Source of the DNA: UBA10329 sp964500205
GTDB lineage: Bacteria; Bacteroidota; Bacteroidia; UBA10329
Direction: 5' to 3'
DNA length: 64,000 bases
Assembly (NCBI GenBank): GCA_964500205.1
Contig: CAZCNS010000006.1
Coordinates: 186,001 to 250,000, forward strand
Of this stretch, positions 1 to 8,289 are shown one piece after another; the stretch's first letter is position 1; each line of letters opens with the position of its first letter. The notes below the pieces were generated by a model. It had not been told where the DNA came from, ran no database searches, and saw only the letters and a program-made list of their open reading frames with translations. The position numbers and the translations under genes are program-made.

Positions 1-2
1 CC

Positions 3-188
3 CAAAAGAAGGACACCTGGGTCAATGAGCTTTCTGCGGTCGAGGTTCTTGGAAAGTGGGAAGCCAGCGATGTGGTCACCGGGGTCAACTGGGTGAATCC
101 CCCTTCTGTTGAGGATGTCCGCTTGAAGCTGGACACCATTGCCAAGGATATTTTCCGAGGAGGAAAGAACACTCTTTTCTCCCCGTAA
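3..188 (+). CDS. C-terminal end of an unidentified protein (5' truncated by window)
   Basis: An open frame runs from the window edge to a TAA at 186-188, giving about 61 residues with a normal protein composition (for example WVNPPSVEDVRLKLDTIAKD). The start lies outside the window. No family is recognised. It is followed after 28 bases by an ABC transporter ATPase on the same strand, so it may be the upstream member of that operon. It could also be a chance open frame, but its position just before the next gene and its composition favour a real gene end. Confidence 0.5.
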   Translation, partial: QKKDTWVNELSAVEVLGKWEASDVVTGVNWVNPPSVEDVRLKLDTIAKDIFRGGKNTLFSP

Positions 189-216
189 TCAACTGATTGA
201 ACTGACACAAGTACAC

Positions 217-1173
217 ATGCCCACCCCCATCTTCCGTGCAGAGCACATCCACAAGGCATACGCGGGCCACGTGGCTCTTAACGATGTAAGCATCTCGGTG
301 AACGAGGGCGGCATCTTCGGCCTGCTGGGGCCCAATGGTGCCGGCAAGACCTCGCTTATCCGCATCATCAACCAGATCACTGCACCTGACAGTGGCTCAC
401 TGTTCTTCGGTGACGAGAAACTGGAGCAACGGCACCTTGCTCACATCGGTTACCTGCCCGAGGAGCGCGGCCTGTACAAGAAGATGAAGGTGGGCGAGCA
501 GGCCCTGTACCTCTGCCAGCTTAAAGGGCTTTCTAAGAGCGATGCCTTGAAAAAACTGCGCTACTGGTTCGAGAAATTCGAGATCCAGGAATGGTGGAAC
601 AAGAAGGTGGAAGAACTGAGCAAGGGCATGGCGCAGAAGGTACAGTTCATCGTAACGGTGCTTCACAGTCCACGGTTGCTGATCCTCGATGAGCCGTTCA
701 GCGGTTTCGACCCTATCAACACCAACCTCATCAAATCCGAGATTCTTGAGCTGAGGAAGAACGGAACCACCATCATCTTCAGCACGCACAACATGGGGTC
801 GGTGGAGGAGCTGTGCGACCACATCGCGCTGATCAACAACTCGCGGGTGATCTTGGAGGGCAATGTGGCCGAGGTGCGTAACCGTTATCGCAGCAACATC
901 TATCGCATAGGGTTCAGTGGCGACATGAAGCAGTTCGCGATGGCACTGGGCACGTATGGCGAACTGCTCAACCACGGCCCCGCAGAACTTGCGATGTCTG
1001 CCACCGTGCGTCTCCTTAATAATGCTTCAACCAACGACCTGTTGGGCAACGTGATGCGAACGGTGCAGGTCCATAGTTTCAACGAGATCCTGCCGAGTAT
1101 GAACGACATCTTTATCAAGGCGGTGGGGGAGTCCAAGTCCGAAACAGCCGATAGCATAGTCGACAGTCAATAG
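217..1173 (+). CDS. ABC transporter ATP-binding protein, NatA/YhaQ-like
   Basis: Cytoplasmic ATPase subunit of an ABC-2 type exporter. Walker A (GPNGAGKT) is at about residues 38-45, the signature (ELSKGMAQK) near residue 134 and Walker B with D-loop (LLILDEPFSGFDP) near residue 153, followed by the switch histidine (FSTHNM). The C-terminal ~90 residues form the extra DUF4162-like tail common in NatA-type ATPases. The ATG at 217 is chosen because the ABC domain begins directly after it; the frame is open further upstream but overlaps the preceding gene. The next gene is the cognate permease, so the pair probably exports a small molecule, ion or toxic compound. The substrate cannot be told from sequence. 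Confidence 0.92.
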   Translation: MPTPIFRAEHIHKAYAGHVALNDVSISVNEGGIFGLLGPNGAGKTSLIRIINQITAPDSGSLFFGDEKLEQRHLAHIGYLPEERGLYKKMKVGEQALYLCQLKGLSKSDALKKLRYWFEKFEIQEWWNKKVEELSKGMAQKVQFIVTVLHSPRLLILDEPFSGFDPINTNLIKSEILELRKNGTTIIFSTHNMGSVEELCDHIALINNSRVILEGNVAEVRNRYRSNIYRIGFSGDMKQFAMALGTYGELLNHGPAELAMSATVRLLNNASTNDLLGNVMRTVQVHSFNEILPSMNDIFIKAVGESKSETADSIVDSQ

Positions 1174-1240
1174 TGCAAAACCCAAGGGTCTATCGTCCGA
1201 GGACTTTAGACTGCCGACCATTTTCAAAAACAAAGGAAAA

Positions 1241-2581
1241 TTGAACAAGATCCTCCTCATCATCCAGCGCGAGTACCTGACCAGGGTGCGGCAGAAGTCC
1301 TTTGTCATCATGACCATCATAGGCCCGGTGCTGATGGCCGCGCTCTTTATCGTGCCCGTGTGGCTCGCCATGGACCAGCGAGATGATGTCACCATCCTCG
1401 TGGTCGATGACAGCTTCCTATTCACCGAGCGCATGGAGAATACCGAGAACATCGCCTTCCGATACTCGGATGAGTCCTTTGATAATGCCAAGCTATTGAT
1501 GTCCGGAGAGAAGGATATTGACGCGGTGCTCTACATCCATAAGAACATCATGTCCAACGCCAAGGGCATCCAACTGATTTACGAGACCCAGCCGAGCATT
1601 CACGTTATCCGTCACATCGAGACCGTGCTGGGTAATGACATCGAGAAGTTCAAGCTGGCCAAATACGGCATCGAGCAGAGTGCAATAGACGCGGCCCGAA
1701 CCAATGTGCGCCTCGTCACCAAGAAGATGGACGAATTGGGCAAGGAGAGCAGCAGTAACACCGAGGTGAGCATGATGGTGGGCCTGTTCAGCGGTGTGCT
1801 CATCTACATGTTCATCTTCCTTTACGGGGTGCAGGTGATGCGTGGGGTCATTGAGGAGAAGACGAACCGCATCATCGAGGTCATCATCTCATCGGTGCGA
1901 CCCTTTGAGCTGATGATGGGCAAGATCGTGGGCATCGCGCTGGTGGGGCTCACGCAGTTCCTACTTTGGATGGTGCTCACCATGGCCCTTGTCAGCGGAG
2001 GTAAGTTCCTGTTGGAGGATGCCATTTCTAAGGAAGACCTTGGCGGCCGGAGCATCGAAGAGGTAATGGCGTCCAGCACTCTCGCACCCAATCAGGAAGA
2101 GGCCGCGATGCAGATGAACGAGGAGGCGGTGGAGGGACTGCTCAAGAGCATCGAGTCCATCAACTTCGTGGTCATCATCGGCAGTTTCCTGTTTTATTTT
2201 CTCGGTGGCTACCTGCTCTACAGTGCCCTGTTTGCAGCGGTCGGCTCTGCGGTGGACAACGAGGCCGACTCGCAGCAGTTCATGCTGCCGATCACCATCC
2301 CGATCATCTTCTCGTTCGTGATGGCGCAGTATGTCATCGCCAACCCCGAGGGGCCGCTGTCGTTCTGGCTGTCCATCATCCCGTTCACCTCGCCTATCAT
2401 CATGATGGTGCGCATCCCGTTCGGTGTGCCGTACTGGGAGGTGGCGTTGAGCATGGCGATGCTCGTCATGGGCTTCGTGGCGACCACCTGGCTCGCAGGC
2501 CGCATCTACCGCACAGGCATTCTAATGTACGGCAAAAAGGTCAACTACAAGGAGCTGTGGAAATGGGTGAGGCATCACTGA
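1241..2581 (+). CDS. ABC-2 type permease, NatB-like
   Basis: Membrane subunit (446 residues) partnering the preceding ATPase. There is one N-terminal transmembrane helix (about residues 20-45), a long extracytoplasmic domain of about 150 residues with many charged residues, then about five C-terminal membrane helices separated by a second polar insert, which is the layout of NatB/ABC-2_3 permeases. The start is a TTG (MNKILLIIQREYL) preceded by AAAGGAAAA as a ribosome-binding site; no in-frame ATG gives a complete first helix. Substrate unknown. Confidence 0.88.
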   Translation: MNKILLIIQREYLTRVRQKSFVIMTIIGPVLMAALFIVPVWLAMDQRDDVTILVVDDSFLFTERMENTENIAFRYSDESFDNAKLLMSGEKDIDAVLYIHKNIMSNAKGIQLIYETQPSIHVIRHIETVLGNDIEKFKLAKYGIEQSAIDAARTNVRLVTKKMDELGKESSSNTEVSMMVGLFSGVLIYMFIFLYGVQVMRGVIEEKTNRIIEVIISSVRPFELMMGKIVGIALVGLTQFLLWMVLTMALVSGGKFLLEDAISKEDLGGRSIEEVMASSTLAPNQEEAAMQMNEEAVEGLLKSIESINFVVIIGSFLFYFLGGYLLYSALFAAVGSAVDNEADSQQFMLPITIPIIFSFVMAQYVIANPEGPLSFWLSIIPFTSPIIMMVRIPFGVPYWEVALSMAMLVMGFVATTWLAGRIYRTGILMYGKKVNYKELWKWVRHH

Positions 2582-2592
2582 CCCGTTCATCG

Positions 2593-3552
2593 ATGGTGGG
2601 CATTATCGACCTCGGCACCAACACCTTCAACCTGCTCATTGCAGAGGTGAAGCCTGTATCCAAGACCTTCAAGGTGCTGTATGCCACCAAGATGGCCGTG
2701 AAGTTGGGAGAGGGCGGTCTCACAGACGGCCGCATCCGGCCCGAACCGATGCAGCGCGCCAAGGAAACGCTTGCCGACTATGTCGCCATTGCAAAGGAGC
2801 TGGAATGCACTGCAATGCTCGCATTCGGCACCTCTGCCATGCGCGATTCTTCTAATGCGGGCGAACTCGTGCGCTGGGCCGAGGAGGAGTTGGGACTGAA
2901 AGTCACCGTCATCAGTGGGGAGGAAGAGGCGCGGCTCATCACCGATGGTGTTCGGCTGGCGGTGCCGATGACCGACTGTCCAGTGCTCATCATGGACATC
3001 GGGGGCGGAAGTACGGAGTTCATTGTTGCGAACAACGCAGAGGTGTTCTGGGAGCGCAGCTATCAACTGGGCATTTCGCGCATCAGACAGTTACTGCGCC
3101 CTTCCGACCCTCTAACAGCCTCAGACCTGCAGGGTTTGGAGAATGTCCTTGTCAGCGAGCTTGGCGACATGCTTGCCGAGTGCAAGCGTCACGGGGTAAC
3201 CAAGCTGATCGGTAGTTCCGGTAGTTTCGACAGCTTCATGGATATGATCCGCACAGCCAAGGGCGATTTCAGCTCTGTCAGCGAGATGGATGCCGAGCCT
3301 CATGCCCTGTTCGACCTCGATGAACTTGCTGCGCTTAACGAGCTACTCATTGCCAAGGATTTTAACGCGAGAAAAGCAATCCCGGGCCTTGTCGAGATGC
3401 GGGTCGATACCATCCACCTCGCCTCGCACATGGTGCAGTGGGTCATCAGGGCCTGTGGTGTCAAAGAGCTGGAACTCTCTACTTATGCGCTCAAGGAGGG
3501 CATCATCAGCCGTGTGATGCAGGGCAGGGGAGTGGAGCCAATCGGTCAATGA
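2593..3552 (+). CDS. Ppx/GppA family exopolyphosphatase / pppGpp phosphohydrolase
   Basis: Member of the sugar-kinase/Hsp70/actin-like Ppx/GppA phosphatases, which degrade polyphosphate or convert pppGpp to ppGpp. Visible motifs are the first phosphate loop (GIIDLGTNTFNLLI) at the N-terminus, the conserved SGEEEARL segment and the second phosphate loop (MDIGGGSTEF). At about 320 residues it is the short two-domain form without an HD domain. The ATG at 2593, 12 bases after the permease stop, fits the family N-terminus; a GTG at 2557 and an ATG at 2563 in the same frame would overlap the permease. Polyphosphate versus pppGpp specificity cannot be decided. Confidence 0.87.
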   Translation: MVGIIDLGTNTFNLLIAEVKPVSKTFKVLYATKMAVKLGEGGLTDGRIRPEPMQRAKETLADYVAIAKELECTAMLAFGTSAMRDSSNAGELVRWAEEELGLKVTVISGEEEARLITDGVRLAVPMTDCPVLIMDIGGGSTEFIVANNAEVFWERSYQLGISRIRQLLRPSDPLTASDLQGLENVLVSELGDMLAECKRHGVTKLIGSSGSFDSFMDMIRTAKGDFSSVSEMDAEPHALFDLDELAALNELLIAKDFNARKAIPGLVEMRVDTIHLASHMVQWVIRACGVKELELSTYALKEGIISRVMQGRGVEPIGQ

Positions 3553-5516
3553 CCGATTCTTTCTCGCATCATTTCAAGATAATGACCGATGAAAATGTCC
3601 GACATGCCGGGGCTTGGCGTTGCGATCATTTCTCTCACCTCATTGCGCAGCAGTTCATTTTTTTCAATGGAATAAGCAATCGCATCCGCAACGCCCGCGG
3701 TATCGCCTGTGCGGAACATCAGCTGTGATTCCGTGGTGGTCAGCATCTCGGGGATGCCGCCCACAAGGCTGGCAATGACGGGCGTGCCTACCGCATGCGC
3801 CTCGGTGATCGTGAGCGGGGCATTGTCCTGACGGCTGGCCTGCACCACAGCCACGGCATTTTGCATCAGCGCGAGCACCTCACCATTCGGTAGCCGTCCT
3901 GTCATCCGCATCGCAGCATGGCCGCGCTGCTCGGTGCGCTTCTTCCCACCGATGCAAAGCAGGTCGGGGCAGCGGTCACCGAGCCTGTCCGCTGCCATTC
4001 GCCAGCCGCGCAGCAGCGTGTCGAGGTCTTTGTAGGGATTGCGCTCTGCGTGATTCGCAACGTACAAAAGGTAGGGTCGCGGCAGGGGTGTGGACTGCGT
4101 AGAGAATTCAACGGGCAATGTATTCCGCACGAAATGAACCGGCATCCGATGCGCGTTCATCATCCTGTCGCGCAGCCAGTGGCTCGGTGCCGTGAATCGG
4201 ATGCGGCTGCCAGCAATGGCCTGTTGCCTTAGTGAAAGCTCAGCGTCCCATTCCTCCCGGTCGAGGAAGGACAAGCGCCAACGCTCCGTTTCGAAAGGAT
4301 GCCGCACACTGCCCGTGGTCAGCCAAGCATCATGCAGCGTCCAAAGCACCGGAATCTTCTCAGAGAGTTGAGAGATAGCTTCCATGGAAATGCCTGTGCC
4401 GTGCAGGTTGTGAATGTGAATGATATCGGGTCTGAGCTGCGCCATTTGCGTCAGCGCATCCTCGTTTATCTCAATCACGTCCGAAGCATCTGTGTGTTTT
4501 TCCTTTGAAAGGACAAATGCCTCATGGCCTATTTCCACAAGGGCTTTGTGATGATGCATCAAAATCGCCTCGGCACCGCCACCTTGGTCGGATGTGTTCA
4601 CCTGAAGTATCCGTAACTTATTGTGTGCAGTTTTTGTTTTTCTCCAGAAAGAGAAAGAAGAGGGCAGGGCAGGGGCATCCATCCGCCTCGCGAGGTCGAG
4701 GTTCGCCTCGTATTCCCTGTCGGGGAAAACGGGCGGTTCGGTCAGTGCCAGTTCTCCTTTTGAAACAAAATCGCTGACCCATTCCGGATGCCCGTCACGG
4801 TGCGTGCCCGAGTCGTCCAGGCCGATGTTCCGCACCAGATTCACCGATGTCACAGCGGCCAGCCTTCCCTGCATGGCGTGATGCACTGTCCACTGGAAAT
4901 CCCACGTGTCCACCTCGCCTCGCAGTGCCTTCCGCACCTGTTCTCCCAAACGCTCCGAAAGCCCCGTATTTCCCCACAGCCGTTGAAAACCGTCATTGGC
5001 CGCGAACGCATCGAGGTCGGGCAGTTCGGGGTGGAAATCGGCCCAGCGGTCGCGCCAAGTGGCCCAGCCCCAAACATGGCCAATGCGGGCGAAGTGATGA
5101 CTGTGACCGCTCTCCCAGCTTCCCATCGGGTTGTTACCACTTATCATGTATATCCGCTGGTCGAATCTGTGCCGTTCCAGTAACGTGGCGCACATCTGCA
5201 AGAAGCCTTTGGTAGGAACGCAGTCATCCTCGAGGATGATCCCATGCCGCACCTGCGAGAGGAACCAGCTCACGCCCTGAAGTACCGACTCCCTGCAACC
5301 GAGGTTGAGTTCGTTCTTCTCAAGGATTACGTCCAAACCGCTGTTAAGGCAGACATGCCGCGCCTGTTCGCACAGTTCCATGTCAGCTGCATTCTTCGGC
5401 CCATCGACCCAGACGAAGATGGAATCGACACCAAGCCATTTCAGCGCGTCCAGCACCTGCCGTGTGTGAGCGGGGCGGTTGTAAATGAGCAGCAGGATAG
5501 GGACGGCCCTTTCCAT
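3546..5516 (-). CDS. Two-domain glycosyltransferase (GT2-like plus GT4-like fusion)
   Basis: 656 residues with two glycosyltransferase modules. The N-terminal ~260 residues resemble sugar-nucleotide transferases of the GT2/GNT-I type: VPILLLIYNRP at the start, a DGPKN segment and an acidic metal-binding motif (ILEDDCVP). From about residue 300 a GT-B fold GT4 protein begins (LRILQVNTSDQGGGAE), with the donor-binding helix near the C-terminus (ITEAHAVGTPVIAS). It starts 2 bases after the Wzt-like gene, so it is probably cotranscribed with the exporter and helps assemble or terminate the exported glycan. The last 7 bases overlap the convergent ppx/gppA-like gene. Confidence 0.85.
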   Translation of the reverse strand: MERAVPILLLIYNRPAHTRQVLDALKWLGVDSIFVWVDGPKNAADMELCEQARHVCLNSGLDVILEKNELNLGCRESVLQGVSWFLSQVRHGIILEDDCVPTKGFLQMCATLLERHRFDQRIYMISGNNPMGSWESGHSHHFARIGHVWGWATWRDRWADFHPELPDLDAFAANDGFQRLWGNTGLSERLGEQVRKALRGEVDTWDFQWTVHHAMQGRLAAVTSVNLVRNIGLDDSGTHRDGHPEWVSDFVSKGELALTEPPVFPDREYEANLDLARRMDAPALPSSFSFWRKTKTAHNKLRILQVNTSDQGGGAEAILMHHHKALVEIGHEAFVLSKEKHTDASDVIEINEDALTQMAQLRPDIIHIHNLHGTGISMEAISQLSEKIPVLWTLHDAWLTTGSVRHPFETERWRLSFLDREEWDAELSLRQQAIAGSRIRFTAPSHWLRDRMMNAHRMPVHFVRNTLPVEFSTQSTPLPRPYLLYVANHAERNPYKDLDTLLRGWRMAADRLGDRCPDLLCIGGKKRTEQRGHAAMRMTGRLPNGEVLALMQNAVAVVQASRQDNAPLTITEAHAVGTPVIASLVGGIPEMLTTTESQLMFRTGDTAGVADAIAYSIEKNELLRNEVREMIATPSPGMSDIFIGHYLEMMRERIGH

Positions 5517-5518
5517 TG

Positions 5519-6610
5519 TCAGAGCTGGCTGATGGTGAACGGCCTGATGACGGGCGCCTGTATCGCGTCAGGGTTGTGGAAGCCGTGCGGGTTGTAGGGG
5601 GGCACATCCAGCACCGTGGCGAACTCGGCCCATTCCAGTGTCTCATCACTCTGGCCGAGATAGATGTGCAGCGGATATCGACCCGGTTTCAGCGCATGGT
5701 CGAAACGTACCTGGCAGTCCAACCTGCCATCGCGGACGGTGAGTGGGAATCCGTTGAAACGGTTGGAGAAGTGCATCAGTGCGTTTCCGTCCGCGTCCAT
5801 CAGGTTGATGCCGAGGTCGACCTCCGTGTCTCTGGGAATGCGGTCGAAACCGAGGCTGACCGTGGCCCACTTGGCATCGGTCTCGCATGTGGCCTGTCGG
5901 AGATGTTTCCTTTCAATTGGATTGTGATCTGCTATCAGGCTGCTGGTGGTGTAATGTCTGATGGCTGCGTCCGTGGGGCCGTCAAACACGCACCGCCCGC
6001 CTTGGATCACAATGGTTCGCTCGCAGAGCTGTCGCACAGCAGCGAGGTTGTGAGATACGAACAGGATGGTGCGGCCCTCCTTGCGCATGTCGAAGATGCG
6101 GTCTATGCAGCGCACCTGAAACCGTGTGTCGCCCACGGCCAGCACCTCGTCCAATGCCAGGATGTTGGTGTTAAGGTGGGCCAGGATGGCGAAAGCGAGC
6201 CGCAGTCGCATTCCCGTGCTGAAGGTGCGCAGCGGCTCGTCTACCGCCTTGCCCAGTTCGCTGAATGCGATGATGTCCTCCAACCGTTCACGTACATCCT
6301 TGCGCCCCATGCCGAGGATGGAGGCGTTGAGATAGATGTTTTCTCTGCCCGTGAGATCGGGATGGAAGCCCGTGCCTACCTCCAATAGGCTGGCAAACGA
6401 CCCGCGCACCTCGGCATCCCCTTCGGTAGGGAAGGTGATGCCTGAAAGGATTTTCAAAAATGTGCTCTTGCCCGCACCGTTGCGTCCTATTATACCTACA
6501 GACTCGCCTTTTTCTACACTTAAGCTAAGGTGTCGCAAAGCCCACATCGCGCTGTTGCCTGCTTGTATAGGATAGGTCTTACCAAGATCTCTGACAACGA
6601 TCGCGCTCAT
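5519..6610 (-). CDS. wzt: Polysaccharide ABC exporter ATP-binding protein, Wzt-like, with C-terminal glycan-binding-type domain
   Basis: Cytoplasmic ATPase of an O-antigen or capsule ABC exporter. The N-terminal 240 residues carry Walker A (GIIGRNGAGKST), the signature (FSTGMRLRLAFA) and Walker B (ILALDEVLAVGD), the variant typical of Wzt/TagH/KpsT proteins. About 120 further residues form a beta-rich extension (VSLGFDRIPRDTEVDLGI and following) corresponding to the Wzt C-terminal domain, which in studied systems recognises a chain-terminating modification on the glycan. The start ATG overlaps the stop of the permease gene (ATGA), so the two are translationally coupled. Confidence 0.9.
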   Translation of the reverse strand: MSAIVVRDLGKTYPIQAGNSAMWALRHLSLSVEKGESVGIIGRNGAGKSTFLKILSGITFPTEGDAEVRGSFASLLEVGTGFHPDLTGRENIYLNASILGMGRKDVRERLEDIIAFSELGKAVDEPLRTFSTGMRLRLAFAILAHLNTNILALDEVLAVGDTRFQVRCIDRIFDMRKEGRTILFVSHNLAAVRQLCERTIVIQGGRCVFDGPTDAAIRHYTTSSLIADHNPIERKHLRQATCETDAKWATVSLGFDRIPRDTEVDLGINLMDADGNALMHFSNRFNGFPLTVRDGRLDCQVRFDHALKPGRYPLHIYLGQSDETLEWAEFATVLDVPPYNPHGFHNPDAIQAPVIRPFTISQL

Positions 6611-7437
6611 AGCATGTCGGATATCATGCGTTCTTTTTTCCAGAAAATAAGCGTGGCAAAAACCAGCAGCGCACTTGTGGTAAGCAATGCAATTGATGTA
6701 TCGATAAATGGAACCGAAGGCCCATTGATTATTTCCCGCAGCAATCGGATACTGACAGCCACCGGGTTCAGTTCATAGAAATGAACGAGTATTCTATTTC
6801 CAGTAAAATCAGTCTCATGAAAAATGGGAAGTAGAAATAACAAGGCGTACATCACTACAGGTATGGCATGAAGCACATGCCTTTGATGCAGAACCGCCAG
6901 AGACAGCAGACTTGCTGCCGATATCGTTGTGAATCCCATGATCACCAACACAGCTATTAAATTGATGAGTGATCCCGTGTTAAGCTGCACTCCCATGGCG
7001 AAGGCGGCCATGATCAGAAGGAAGAAGGAGATCATGAAATCTGACATGGCCCTGATAATGGGGGCAATGATGATATAAGCTCTTGGAAAAACGGCTTTGG
7101 TAATAAGGGAAGCATTCGAGCGCATGGCATTGGAGCCATTATTTACACCCGATGTAAAAAGATTCCATACTACGATGCCAGAGAAAAGGAACAGGGGCAC
7201 TGGCATCTGCATCTGATCGGTGGTGATGTCTCTGTTGTCTATTCGCAAGAAGGCCATTGCGGCAAGAAGATAAACCAGCGGTTGGAACAGTGACCAAGCG
7301 ACACCGAGCCACCAATGGCCGTATTGCACCTTCGTATCCTTATATATGATGAACAGCAGCACCTCTCTACGCTGGTACAGTGCGTGCATCCAACTGCTGA
7401 AGGACTGCTCGGGCTTTATGTATCTTACCTTCTCCAA
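6607..7437 (-). CDS. wzm: Polysaccharide ABC exporter permease, Wzm/TagG-like
   Basis: Inner-membrane subunit of the exporter, 276 residues. It has the family N-terminus with an amphipathic segment (LLFIIYKDTKVQYGHWWLG) followed by six predicted membrane helices, and belongs to the ABC-2 polysaccharide export permeases. It is the first gene of the operon wzm-wzt-glycosyltransferase. Lipid-linked glycan is probably flipped to the periplasmic face here for ligation to lipid A core or another acceptor. No clear TAnnTTTG element was found directly upstream. Confidence 0.88.
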   Translation of the reverse strand: MEKVRYIKPEQSFSSWMHALYQRREVLLFIIYKDTKVQYGHWWLGVAWSLFQPLVYLLAAMAFLRIDNRDITTDQMQMPVPLFLFSGIVVWNLFTSGVNNGSNAMRSNASLITKAVFPRAYIIIAPIIRAMSDFMISFFLLIMAAFAMGVQLNTGSLINLIAVLVIMGFTTISAASLLSLAVLHQRHVLHAIPVVMYALLFLLPIFHETDFTGNRILVHFYELNPVAVSIRLLREIINGPSVPFIDTSIALLTTSALLVFATLIFWKKERMISDML

Positions 7438-7612
7438 CGTTTTGTCGGCTGGTCAAATGTAGTGATGCCATCATGCCCAGTGAGCTTCCCAGAGGCTCCT
7501 TCCATGGGTGGCGATGTTGGTCAATGATAATTGATTCTTAGGGTGATTTGCCCCGTCTAAAGTGTTGCTCCATGCGGTACTTTGGCTTACCGTTCAATTT
7601 ACGGAATTACAT

Positions 7613-7620
7613 TACCTTCG
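7613..7620 (+). promoter_or_regulatory. Candidate Bacteroidota -7 promoter element
   Basis: TACCTTCG, one base from the TAnnTTTG consensus, 33 bases before the ATG of the gene at 7654. No strong -33 element is obvious, so this is a candidate only. Confidence 0.45.
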
Positions 7621-7653
7621 AGGCCGAATATTTAACCCAAAAAACCTTTTACA

Positions 7654-8280
7654 ATGAGTCTGATTGAATTCAATGAGGCCGAGCTGAGTGAGATGAAGCG
7701 ATTCTATCTCGCACAGTTGGCCGAGGCAGAGGGCAAGGTTGCACATTTGAAGAGCGTTCTCGCCAAGCTCGGTGCACCTGTCGCTGTTCAAACGGAGGTG
7801 GCTGCTACTGAACCGGCCGTGTCTGTAGAAACTGTTGAGGCGGTTGCCGAGCCTGCTATCGAGGAGGAGTCCCGCAAGGCTTTCGTGTCACACGTTCCTG
7901 AAGGCTACCTCAAGCGTGGCCGCGGTGCGGTGCGCAGAAAGGAGCGCAAGTCCAAGTGGGCCACGTACATCACCAATGTGCTCCGTTCTAACAACGATCT
8001 GATGACGGCTGGTGAGATTGTGGGTCATGCGTTGCGCAGATCGACCTATCAGGAAATGGGTGAGGGCACTGTGCGCGGTGGTATAGCAGCCAGCCTCAAC
8101 CGGATGGCCAATGAGCACTACCGCCTACGTACGCTTCGCGTAGAAGGCCACCGTGGTCGTTACTACGGTCTCACAGGCTGGTTTGAGAAGGACGGTTCGT
8201 TGAAAGAGGATTTCGGAAAGCGTTTCGGGAAGCTCGACATCACCATCGTTGAGACCAACGCTGACGACAGCGAGGATTGA
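7654..8280 (+). CDS. Unknown protein with coiled-coil N-terminus, basic linker and probable winged-helix C-terminus
   Basis: 208 residues, not assigned to a named family. Residues 1-40 are helical and acidic (likely coiled coil), 45-75 are Ala/Val/Glu-rich and low complexity, then comes a strongly basic stretch (KRGRGAVRRKERKSK). The C-terminal ~100 residues (ITNVLRSNNDLMTAGEIVGH and a GRYYGLTGWF end) have the look of a winged helix of the HARE-HTH kind, with a wing ending in a Tyr-rich strand. This suggests a small DNA-binding or nucleoid-associated regulator. It is single, convergent with the membrane protein gene downstream, and has its own candidate promoter. Function is inferred only from composition and pattern. 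Confidence 0.7.
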   Translation: MSLIEFNEAELSEMKRFYLAQLAEAEGKVAHLKSVLAKLGAPVAVQTEVAATEPAVSVETVEAVAEPAIEEESRKAFVSHVPEGYLKRGRGAVRRKERKSKWATYITNVLRSNNDLMTAGEIVGHALRRSTYQEMGEGTVRGGIAASLNRMANEHYRLRTLRVEGHRGRYYGLTGWFEKDGSLKEDFGKRFGKLDITIVETNADDSED

Positions 8281-8289
8281 TCCTTCAAT

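Noticed and set aside
5516..6388. 290-codon plus-strand open frame opposite the Wzt-like gene
   Set aside because: Antisense shadow; the minus-strand product has all ABC motifs.
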